Under the pieces are notes generated by a model, which saw nothing but the letters and a program-made list of their open reading frames with translations, was not told the origin of the DNA and did no database searches. Positions 26,601-38,600 of a stretch of DNA of 64,000 nt are shown piece after piece. The DNA is taken from assembly GCF_963678635.1 (NCBI RefSeq), contig NC_087062.1, positions 39,975,676 through 40,039,675 on the forward strand, given 5' to 3'. Numbering within the stretch: position 1 is the stretch's first letter; every line of letters starts with the position of its first letter. The position numbers and the translations under genes are program-made. Origin of the DNA: Symsagittifera roscoffensis (lineage: Eukaryota; Xenacoelomorpha; Acoela; Convolutidae).

Positions 26601-29600
26601 TAGTTTTGTCTAGAGGTTTTAAGTTAGCTTGCTTTTTGTTCTCTTTTGTGATTGTTTTTTTTTGGTACACAACTAGTAATAAGATGAAATCAGTAGATGA
26701 GTACCAGATCCTTACATTAAAAGACAGCTATACGTTTCAAATTCTTTTGAACACAAATCAACAAACACATTCATTATTTTGCAGGTAAACACACATTAAA
26801 AACACGAATATGAACGAAAAATTGTACAGAGATAGCTACACAAATAGGCACTCGAAGTCATACGTAGTCACAGGTTTGTGTAGTGTATACTGTCCATTTA
26901 TAGTATCTTGCGATAATTTTTGAAATATTCTAGCCAAAGAGATAATAATTAAGAGGGATTTAGGTTATTATTCAACTTCTACCTGCTGAACAGCGTCTCG
27001 AAACGTTTCATTAAGCACATATAAACAAACTTAAAGCGCATTGATTCACCCACACTAACGTACAAGTTTACATGGAAACCATTTATACTCACAAACGTTG
27101 TTTTAGTTCCAAGGGAAAAGCATACATAAATCACATGCGTTCCTGAACACAAACCAAAATTTCGTACTTTTGTTGTCTGATGAAGTACTCTGGAATATTC
27201 CAGAAAAAATAAGCTTAAAATACATTAAGCTTGAGTTCAAGTTATAATTCCCGTTGGATTTGCATATGGTTTGCTTCGAAACGCTCAAAAGATACGCGGG
27301 CGCTCAAAAAGATTCAAAGTTGAAAACATAAAAAAAAGATAAAAGCAATAGAAAGTAACAAACATGAGCCAGCAAACACATGCAATTAAGTTAGGTTAAT
27401 TTCAAATACACATGGATGCAAATTTAAAACTTACACACCTTTCAGACAATATACATGCATGCACATATAAATCAAACATTGCACACACATGCTTGCTTGT
27501 TACACATATTTGTCTTCATGACAATGTTTAAAATTTCAATAGTGATTGAGATATGAGATGCTGAGACTATACTGTAATACGAAAACTACATAAAATTTTT
27601 TCCCTTAGTTCAGGCTTTTTTGTGAAGTCTTTCTTATCTCGGGTAAAATGTTGTATAAGAGTTGTAATCCATTGTTCAAGCGCCCGATTGACTTTATATC
27701 AATTTTGTTTTCTGAATAGAGTGGTTACAGACAATAAGAGCTCAAATAGTCTCTACAAAACTGTTTTTTTTTTTCAAATGTTATTCATGTTTTTTTCTGA
27801 TTAATTTTTCCTCATTTTTGATTAAACCTTGACTACCGATTTTGACCACAGTAAAACAATTGGTTTATGCATCTAGTTTTTCTAAGACATATTGGTTTCA
27901 TAGGAGTATGTAGACAAATATGTCTTAGATTATTAATCAAAATAGAAATTTTAAACAATAGATAATAGAGACATGCAATCAAACTTTTCCATTAGTTGGC
28001 TAAGGTGACTTTTTACCTACAACAAGAAACACTTTCTGAAATTATTTCATGGTAAATTTAATTGATATACTTCATCAAAAGCGACTGAATGAACCATAAT
28101 CATAACAATTAGGCAATTTTCAATTAATTGCGATAGCAGTATCACCTTCTTTGATTAGACGCGGCGACATCTGTTGCCTTTTGTTTTTGGTCAGGTTTTA
28201 TTATTTTTTGGGCTATTTTTTTACATAATGAATCACTGTAAGTGGTTTGAAGAAATATGGGTGTATGGATTGGGGAATAGATGTACTGCTAGATGCATGA
28301 AGGTCTGGAAGGATGGATGACTTCATAGCTGAAAGGCTTGTTGGATAGATGGCTGGATGGATGGATGGCTTGTTGGATGGCCGAATTGATGACTGAAATG
28401 ATGACTGGTTGGCTGGAGGGATTTCTAGATGAATATATTTATGTATGAATTGATCGATGAGTGGATGGATAGATATGTAGTAAAAGCAAGGATGAATGGT
28501 CGAATGGATGGATGGCTGGTTGGATGGATGGCTCTTTAGGGGGATGGATAATTGAATGGATTATTAGTTGAATGGATAGATGCCTAGCCGATTGGCTGGT
28601 TGATGTTGGATGGCGGTTTAAATGGCTAGATTGATGAATCTTCTGATGGACAGTGGGCTAGATGAATTGATAGCTTGATGAATGAGAGAATTGCTGGATG
28701 GAGGCTTGAAAAGATCACTAGATGAAAGAATAGATGGCTGTTCAATTGACTGGTTGGATGGATAGTAGGATGGCTAGATAGATGGATAACCTCATGGATG
28801 TTTGCTTAGATGAATGGATTGCTCGATGATTTAATGGATTTTTTAGATGAATAGCAGGACGGATAGGTTGATGGCTGATTGAGTGGATGGCTAGTTACAT
28901 AGATCGAGAAATGGAAGAACGGCCTATTCGTGGATGGATAGCCGAATGGCTGGAATGATATCCGCTTGGCTGGGTGGCTTGATGAATCGCCCGCTAAATG
29001 GATGGGTCGATCGATGATTGATTGCCTCGATGGCTAGTTCCTGATTTGGATGGATGGTTGCTTGCTTAGATTCATGGCTAGATAGATTGCTGGATGGATA
29101 GCTGGACGGATGGATTAATGGTTGGTTGGATGGATGGCTTGATTGATAGATCGTTAGATGGATGAAATGATTAATGAAGGATAGGTTTGGTACCTGGTTG
29201 GATGGAACGATGGCTAGATGAATCGATGGCTTGATGGTGGATGGCTGCTTAAACGGATGGATTTTTTGATGAGTGAAAGTCTTGCTGAATGGATGGTTGG
29301 ATTTTTGATGGATGGTTCGGTTGATGGATAGTTGGACTGTTATATGGAAAGATGGACTGCTAGATGGAAGGATGGCTAATGGATGGGTGGCTAGCTGACT
29401 GGTTAAATGAATTGATGGATCTCTAAACACCATCAATTGATGGATCTCTAAACAGTTTATCAATTGTTTTCAATTAAAGAATTGCGTACTTAATTCGAAT
29501 TAGGAAACAAAAAGAGAAGACGCCTTGCATAATCAGATAAACAGTTATAAGATATTTTTCAAGAATGAATTAGTTAACCAGTATCACCTATAGTAATGAA

Positions 29601-32600
29601 TTGCAGTCCTCTCATTTTTTTTCGTCAGAGCTTTACCTGAAACCAAAAAGTTTTTTTTAGTAAGAGGTAGACAAGCAATATTGTTTTCTCAAGGTATTTT
29701 CTCCAAAGAAACTAGTAGTACTCGAAATTATACCAAATTTTAAATTGGTATCTAAAAGTTGTCTTCGCTTATTTTGTGCAGTTTTGTCAGGTTTGTTTTT
29801 ATAATTTTTTTAAATTTTTTTTTTTTCTCAGTTCTGTCAGAAGTTAAGACAAATGTAGTTGACGTTTATCGAAATGCAATGAAACTACAAAATGGCGCTG
29901 AAACATTTCAGAAATTGCTGTAGCCAAATTAGTGCGAGAGCGTTGTTTAGCATGAAACAGGTGTCATCTCTATGGAATCCGAAGAAACCGGTAGAATGTT
30001 GATGTTAAGGTTTATGATTTTTAAATTACACTTTAAGAAAACTAATTGTTATTCGAAAACAAGTCTTGTGACTAGAGAAAAGCATTGTCGATACAAAAAT
30101 GGGTGGAGATGTTATGACGTTAATTGATTTGATCCTGCTAGTGATCAAAGCGTGAGTACGAAAGATTGGTTCACCTCAAACTTATATTGAAGGAACGGCT
30201 GATCTCTTTCTAACAAAATTAGTTCTGGATGAGTTTTTATATAAATAGGTTAAAAAGGGACTGATCTTGGTGAGGCAATAGCGTGATCAGGAAAACTTTC
30301 AATATGTTAGACTTATCTTAGAAAAACTCAAAATTCAATTTGTTGATCAAAGTCTTAATCTATGATAATAACTGATAGCGCTTTGAATGGAGAACTCTAG
30401 GTGAAACCAATTCAACATAAATTACAAGAGGTTTGAAGTATTTCATCAGGTAGTAGTATCTGGCTAAACAGTTATTAAATTGCAAAATTTTATATTGGAG
30501 AAGCAAAAAATCTTATTGTTTAAAGTAAACCCCATTTCTGAAGTTTGAATCCATACAAACAAAAGTCATATCAAGTTTGAATTGTGTATCCATAACTTGT
30601 CTTAGTTTGTGTTCCAGTTTCTTGATTGAATTTGCTCTAATTTCATTAAATGCTTTCCGCAAAAGTCGCAATAAGTTTTCAGCTGCTTTGTCGATAGCCA
30701 CTATGTTTTGTCGTATAATTTCTAACACAAACAAAAAATTTTCCCGTGATTTCAGGTCCGCTTTAATGAATATTTTTTTTAAAATTTCTGTTTACAGAAT
30801 ACAGTTGATAAGATGTACTAAAGGTTTCTTAGAAGAATTGAAATTTTTGAACTCTTTTTGTGATAAAACCGTGGTTTGAGAAATGGCTGTAGCGAAATTA
30901 ATGGGCAATTTTGGCTTTCATCCGTGTTCCTGCTTTTTAGGGATTTTTCGCAGACTTCAGTGTTTTAGCTCTCTCATACAATTCATAATATCTAAACGTT
31001 TTTAATAGAGTTAGACACGTTTTCAGTCTCCAATGATCACGGAAAATGGAAATGTCAAAAATTTCAAATAACCTTAATTGTTTTAAAAATTTCAGTGTTT
31101 CCTAATTTTTCCATGTCTTTTACCTTCATTTGGCTTAAAGTAATTTTGCATTTTTCTTCCGTTCAAATTGATCATTAGCTTTTGCCTAAATAAGGGTAGC
31201 GGCCGCCGCACTTGACTAATTTTTCTTTCTTCATGATTCAGCAAAAAAAAATATGCATTTTTGACGGAAATCGTTCACCGCCACCAACAGTTAGCTACGC
31301 TGCCAAAATATCAGATGATTTCTCATATACCACATATTCTGGTTGTGTTAGGTTCAAGTAAACATTAGGTGCTTATAATAGGTATATAGCGTCATTAACA
31401 TTTAAACAAGCCAATACCCCAAAATTCAGAGTGGTCGCAAAATATTTCTGTTCAACCCCCTATAAAACATGTAGGAGTGGCCGGAACTGTAGGAGCTTTA
31501 ACCCCCAAGTGGGTTAAAAGTATGTAATGTAGTGCCACATCGATGTCTTTGGGTAGGAGGTTGAAAGTATGTAATTTCCTAGCCACTTTTTAAATACTAC
31601 TTCAATTTCAGACGTATATTTTTGTTAAAACCTTTTTTCATAGAGAGGAACTATAGACAAGGTGAGGTTTTACCCGCGATTTCTATTGCTCGAGAAACAA
31701 TAATAGGTTATCAGCTATGGTATTATATTAAAACATCTCAGTATTGAGAAAAACTGGTCGAATGTTTCAATCTCTTTTAGACTAATCAACGCGCGGCAAT
31801 AGAGTTGTTACCGAAAAAAAAAAAAAAAGTTGACCTCCATCTGCTTTTTTTTTGAGTTTTTTCAGGTTTTATTAGGTTTTTAGCATAATTTTTATCCGTT
31901 CTTCCTCTGCAGATTTTCAGAAGTTCGGAAAAAAGACAAAATTAAAAAATTAAGAAATCGAAAATTTTATAAGATTTTTATAATAACTTTTGTTTTTAGA
32001 ATAATTAGCACCATTTGTGTCCTCATTTATTTTCCTGAAACCTAATTTTTCTATCGTCTGTTTCTTTTTTTAGGTGCCAGGGTTCTTGGCACTGACAACG
32101 CTACGCCCCTTCATTACACGTGCATCTACCGAAAGACAAGAAAAGCGGAGGTTGCAGAGGAGACAGACGGCGAGGATAAAGCGGCTGTAAAGCAGAGCAG
32201 GCTGATCCACTTGTTCTGTGGGGATGCTAACAGACCCAGGGCAGATGTGAACGCCAAGGACAAGTATGGCTGCACTGCACTACACATGGCCAGCTACAAG
32301 GGAAACAAGGCGGCAGTAGTGGATCTGCTGCAGTGTGGGGCGGACATAGAGGTTGCATCTATTACTCTTCTCATACACTTCAATTGTAATAACGTGACTT
32401 CAACAATAAGTGTTTGAGCATGTTGAAGTCATGTGTTTAAAATGGAAAGTTAGTAGTCAGAAAGAAATTTGTAAAAGAACAATGTCACAAATAATAGTAA
32501 AAAAAAATTAAAGCAAGGAAGCATTGGATATATAATAGGCGTGTGTTTCAAGTTTGAATCCATTAACTGGTGATACGAGAGCCAAATAGATATATATCTG

Positions 32601-35600
32601 GGCGTTTACTCGAAGGCAGTACTGCGAAGTTGAAACTTCACTTAAGTTTGGCGGAAGTTGATAGTTTTAGTAATAAAATCAATCATGGTTTCTTGCATAT
32701 ACAACCATGGTGAACAGTTAGGATATTTCGGTTTTTCTTTAAGTGTAAAGACTCGACTGAGATGACGCCGTTGCACATGGCTGCAAGCTACGGCTTTTAC
32801 GAAATCGTTCAAATCCTTCTGGACCACGGGGCTCGGATTTACACTCTGGACCAGGAACAGAGCACCCCATTGCACTTGGCAGCTGCAGGAGGCCACGTGG
32901 AGATATGCAGGATACTGCTGCAGGATGCGGCCAAACAGGATCAGAATCTACCTAATCAGGTGAGGGGTATTGCGAGCTTCAAAGTTCGCCCGATTAATAT
33001 CTCTTACGTTTCCCAGCCTCGCAGAACAGCATTTATATGGCGTAACCGTTGGCTTTTCAAGATTTTGTAACAGGACAAAATATAGGCTGGGAATGAGCTA
33101 TGCTGACCCAGTTTTAGCGTTTTACGCTTGCGATTAGCAAGCGTTATCAAATCGGAATATAGAATTTTTCAGGTTAACAACTGAAGTAACTAACTCACTG
33201 AATCTAGTGCTCATTTAGTGCCGTTTTTGGTGCATAACATTGGCAGTTAAATAGCATCTGTTATTTGTGTGTGTGTTTAGCGTGCTGGATGTGTCGTCGT
33301 CGTCCTTTTCTGTCCAATATCGGTGGGTTTGCCTTTTTTTGTCCAGGAAGTGTTGCCAGAATTCTAAGATTTCTATTGGGTTTGTGATTGTCTTATGGAG
33401 GTTCCAATCTTCTGGATAGTGGTTCATCGTGACAGGGCAGTCATTCATTTTGTGTTCCACGGTCTCTTCGTCTTGCCCTCAAACTCTACAGTCGGTTTCC
33501 GTTTCATTGTCGATTTTAGCTCGCAAGTAATGTATCTCTGTGTGGTGTCCACTACGAAGGCGGCTCAAAGTGACCTGTTCCCGTCGTGTCATGTCCTCAT
33601 CTGAGGGGAAATTGGGCACTGCATTGCTCTTGCAATAAGTTATCCTGCAATTTGGATGTTCCACAATAGTATTTTTCATGGTTTTTGTTATTTTAGCTTG
33701 TGCTGAGTGGAACGTCCATGGAATGTTATCTTGTGGCATAGCGCTGCCTTCTGCTGCGCATCTGTCAGCTTCTTCATTTCCCCATGATCCACAGTGGCTG
33801 GGGCACCACATGAAGGTGATACCGACCTGGCGCTCTGCGATGATCTTGAGGGAGTCAAGGACCTCTTTCTCCAGGCACGAGTCGGGGGCGCGGATCACTG
33901 GTGATCCTCTCCCGGCGCTGAAAAGCCGACTTCGATTCTGTGATGATGTGGATCTGACCTGCTTGGTAGTCCATGCTGGCTACGTGTTTCAGCGCGTTGA
34001 TGGCTGTCAGTTCGGCTTGGAAACTTGGAGGTGAGTTTGCCAGCGGGATAACTCAGCATCCAGCTTCTTCGTCTGGATCTGATGGCGCTATCACTACTCC
34101 TGCTCCTCCGTTCTTCTTGCTGTCCTGGACTGAGCCGTCAGTGTAGATGTTGAGCTTGTTAGTGTCATGGTTGGATTTATTAGCTTCTGCTTTCTTTTTC
34201 GTCCCATCGTCTTGTCATTTCCTGCTATTGTGTAGACGCAGATGGAGAACTTAGTCCACGGCGCTACGGGATCCGGTAACGGTTCGGGGTCGCAGTCTTC
34301 TCTGAAGATCTTTTTCCAGATGTCGCGGGTATGGTCCCTCCAATCTGTTTTCTTCGTGCGTCGGTGTGGTGGCTTCTCGGCGATCTGACGTTTAGGATTC
34401 CTCTGGTCGAGTCGCATCGATTTGTCTAGTGCGTTAATGACCTGTCTAGTGCGTCACTGAGGAGTGGTTTGGTGTACCCCAGTCTGTGCTTGCCTGGTGG
34501 AAGAGCGCTTCTGAACTTTTTTCTTTACATGGTCGATGTGCGCAGCGAAAGTTATCTGTCTGTCATAGTGGAGACCAAGAAACAGTGGGTTCTGGGCTGT
34601 CATGATCGTGGTGATGGAAGGAAATCATCTAGCTTCTACTGTATTTGTCGTGAAAAAGGAGCTTCGCATTTTCCCAGTGAGATCGCGAGCTTCCAGGTAA
34701 GGCTCCACTCGGCGATTTTGTTCACTGCTCGCTGGACTGCCAATTCTGCCAGGCGGAGGGTGGTGCGTGAGGCATCTGTTTTTGTTTTAATGGTGGCTAG
34801 TGTTTGCGTATTAACAAGCGACCATAAAGCAATTGCGAGGATGTGGGCTCTCGCAATCTCTATGTCAGGTTACAGTTCCGGTACAAGTCAAAACGATTCC
34901 GGCACAAAAAATTTTCTCATTTTACTCATTATTTCACAATATACCTGTTTCGAGCTACTGTTCGCAGTTTTATCGATTGTGTTTGCGCATTGCATCATCA
35001 TCATATCCGATTTTTGATTACGGCTATGTGTCTGTCCTATCAGTTTTTGCCAGTTTTACAGTGTAGAAAAATCCAATTTTCCTCTTTTTTGCGCATGTTT
35101 CATCCGCATGGTTTCATTTTCTCACGAAACATTTTTTTATGTTGCTGTTCTGTAGTCAATTGTTACGCTCGAGTTCTGGCTTTTGTTTTGTATCGCAAGT
35201 GGTGCGAAGATCTGCTTCGCCTCTGTGTAATTAATCTATCCAAAAAACCATCGAAAATTGAGTTATTCCTATAAATTATATATTGAAAAGGGGAGTAAAT
35301 TGCCGCAGAATTGTTTCCGTAAACCGCTAATTACCCTCTGTTTTTCAGCAAAAAGTAAGATGTCTGTAATGCTGGTATGTTAAAAATTGGTTTGTGCCTT
35401 AACGTTAATTAACTTGTAATTAGTTACTGTTTTGAAGTTGCCTAAAATTCAAGAGCGTGTTTAGAAGAGATTCTTTCTTCGCCATGTTAGTTTTGATTGC
35501 CTATAATTACGACATCCATTATTGAGTTCAAGTAAAAAGATTCGACAAGTGATTAAAATCATGCAAACAAAAGCATCTGTTCAAGAGTCGATGAACGTAA

Positions 35601-38600
35601 TTCAGACTCCTATATAGTTCGCGATGATTTTTTTTCTTTTCAGAAAAAGTCTTAAATTTGTTCAGGCTCAAATTTAATTTTTCGCGGTTTGACTTGATTT
35701 CTTTTTAAGTTCAATCCATTTCTTTTGTTAAAAGGAAGGCAAACTCCACCATCGAACAGCAAAGTGTAAAAGGTCACGGAAAACGTGATCGAATTCTAGT
35801 TTCGAAAGTGGAAATTAATTATCAAATTTCTCAGCGAAATACAAATTTTACCTATCGATCCAGTTTTTTCATATTCAGTTTGTTTTTACATTAAAATGTC
35901 AATCATAAAGTGTTCTTGAAATTCAAAGGGCTGTAAGACACTTTTTTTTTCTTCGAAATTCGACAAGTCAGTATTTTATTCTGTTTTTGTTTTGCCTTCA
36001 TTTACTCTTTTCCAACTGTATGTTATAGCATTTTCAGTACAGGAAGGAGCTTTTTTGAAGCGTCTGCGTCGAATTTTCTTCTGATGCTGATAGTCTAAGG
36101 TGCTAGTCTGTTTCAGCTTCTATGTTCGAGTGACTGTTCCTCCCAAATGCCTCTTCATGTTGCCGTGGACAAAAATTGTCTAGAGGTAGTCCAGGTGCTT
36201 TTCGAGTTCGGTAAGTAATAATTTGTGAGACATTTTCTTCGTGGTTTCTTGAACCCGAAAGTCTCAATTCATTCAAGACGCTGTTTACCTCATGACGCCA
36301 GTTTTGAAGTTAACTGGACTTTCTACCACAGTATCAAAAATTCGCCCAAATTTGGGTTGTTGTTGAAGTATTGGCTTTTATCTACCATGAAGAGTCTGCG
36401 AACCATGCGATCATCTTCATAATATTCATATTGTTTAAGAGTAACTATTTAAAGACATTGAAGATATTAACGCTTCATGATATCGTGCATTTGAAGTTTA
36501 AGGAATCAAAAATGAAAGCATTTGTTTTTATCAGGTTGAATAGCAATTAAATATCTTTATTTTTGAGCAAATAGCGACGTCTGATGTGTTAACAGGAGCC
36601 GAGGCACACGTTAAAATGGAAGAAGACTTCAACTACCCGTTACACCTGGCGGCCCAAAATGGAGTTTTGGAGATGTTGGAGTTGGTGTACAAGTATGCGA
36701 AGGAGCAGACACACAAGTCAGACCCTGAGATCCTGAATGTGAAGAACAAGAGTATGGAAACGCCTCTGCACAAGGCTGCTTCCTTCAATAGAGAAGTGGC
36801 TGTGCAGTTTCTGCTGCAACAGTGAGTAGTTTTCGATGCCTGATTTTTTTATGAGATTGTTAGGCTCATTTCGGAGATGGCTGGAGTTCTGGAGATCGGT
36901 TTATTTCCAGAACAGTTTTTGAGATTGTCTCGTTCCCAAACTTGATTACGACTAATAAACATAGTATATAGATCTTGCGTTTTTTCAGGAAAAGTCTTAA
37001 CAGTCTATAATAACTAAAGATGTGCATTCATACATATTGACGCATTTACGAATGAACTTAGGTATATATGAACTTTTGAGCTCAATTGAAATGCATCTGC
37101 TAAAAGTGACATAAATAGCACTCTCCAAGTACGAACGTGGAAATGACGCAAAAAATCTTGAACGATTTCTACTTTCGAAAGTTTAATTTACTTTTAAGTT
37201 TTAAGCTGAATTAAAACTTTAGCTGTTGATCCAGTTTTCTCAAGTTGGGTTAATGTTATCAAAAAAGCTCGAATCATAATTTTTTCGTGAAAATCAGAGA
37301 TTTAAGGGCTTATATTTTTCTTAAAAGTTCGAACGTAGAAATTTACAACAAACAAGTCAATTTTTTTGCGTTCATTACTTTTTTACAGCTGTCAGTTGGC
37401 TATGTTTTTTTTTTTGAAAAAAAGCGACAATCATGAAGTGCTATTGGAATTGAAAAAGCTTCAAGGGCTTATATTTTCCATTCAAAGCAATATCAATCTC
37501 AGCAGTTTTTGATAAATATAGCTTTCCTTTTATCTGAAAAGCCTGGTTTTTTCACCTATTAATCTTTCAAATTTTCGTAAAATCCAATTTATTTCGCCCC
37601 ATTTTACTTTGTCAAGTTCTGCTTTAATCAGTTTGGCGTTAAATCTACTTCTATGGGTGTTGTTTTTAGGTAGATCTAAGGTGATTTTTGTCTATACTAC
37701 TGAATGTGGACTCTAAACATATACATATGGTTGCATTTTCAATAGCTCAAAGTCGTTTTTTTTTCTTCCGACTATAGAAAATTGGGAGGAACTTTGTATT
37801 AGGGTGTGTTTTATTTTTTCAACTTTCCACGCAAAATCACGTACCAAAAAAATCATCGGACTGGTCGGAAATAAATATCAATTTAAAGCCCTTTAAGTCG
37901 TGATTCGAACGAATTAAAAACTTGATTCGAACGACAAAAAAGTTTTCCATGTCGAGAAAAAAACGGTTTAAATTTTGATTTTTTTGTCTAATTTCGCTAT
38001 GTTTTTTACTATGGTTTATTCGTTTTTCTAGTAATTTTTCTTCAAATTGTTTTCCGTTTTAGTGTTTTACTATGATTGCCGAGTTTACCCAAGTTCTAGT
38101 TATTCATTCATATCCTCTTATCACACCACGCAGATAAAACGACACTAATTTGAAAAAACTTTTTTCGTGTTTTTTTTTGAGATTATGATCGGAACATTCT
38201 GTGCTACTTGCATAGTAACGCATCACTTCATTTCTTTTAATACAAGGAAGACAAACTCTGCTATCGAACAGCAACAATGTAAAGGTCGCGAAAAACGTTT
38301 GGCATCACTTTATTTCCTTTGTTGAAAGGAAGGCAAACTTAAAAAAAGGCTTATTTCAAAAACTAGCCTTTCACTGGAAGTCACTGATTGTACCATTTGT
38401 GTGATCTCAAGTGGGCTCGAGTTGTCAGATATGCTTTTGTGATCTTAATTTCAAAAATCTTCTTAAGATTGGATGAACGTTGTTCAGACTCATATATAGG
38501 TCGCGATGATTTTTTTTTCAGGAAAAGTCTAAAATTTGTTCACCCTCATTTTTGATTCTTCGCAGTTTGACCTTTGATTGTTTTTATGTTCACTCATTTC

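Larger units (their letters stand above)
14535..31601. mobile_element. Giant 17-kb inverted-repeat element, Polinton-like termini
   Basis: The left end AGTAGTATGTAAAAGTGGCT and right end GCCACTTTTTAAATACTACT are inverted copies; each is flanked by TCAATT. Homology between the arms continues for about 4 kb. Length (17,067 bp), AG/CT termini and a 6-bp duplication are what Polinton/Maverick elements show. I see none of their genes (protein-primed DNA polymerase, integrase, packaging ATPase, protease, capsid), only short frames that also occur by chance. It is therefore either a non-autonomous derivative or another class of giant foldback element. Inserted whole into intron 2 without touching the exons. 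Confidence 0.8.
14141..32073 (+). other. Intron 2 of the TRPA1-like gene (17.9 kb)
   Basis: GT at 14141, AG at 32072-32073. All but about 860 bp is the 17-kb inverted-repeat element; removing it and one target duplication would leave an ordinary intron. The flanks (14141-14528 and 31608-32073) show no recognisable feature. Confidence 0.85.

Noticed and set aside
21210..26788. Repeated 60-codon frame (21210-21392 and 26606-26788)
   Set aside because: Near-identical because the DNA is duplicated; broken in unit 2 (24840-25010).
14535..31601. Full-length autonomous Polinton
   Set aside because: No DNA polymerase, integrase, ATPase, protease or capsid motif recognised in any frame; only structural features match.
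32642..32896. Minus-strand 84-codon frame
   Set aside because: Shadow of exon 4. The same applies to 42565-42945 (exon 8), 43265-43486 (exon 9) and 45926-46183 (exon 11).
33395..34034. Plus-strand open frames of 69-118 codons
   Set aside because: Shadows of the minus-strand LINE coding sequence, which has the recognisable motifs.
34833..35274. 143-codon plus-strand frame with overlapping alternatives
   Set aside because: Lies in dispersed repeat sequence ending in the common tail; no domain or splice context.
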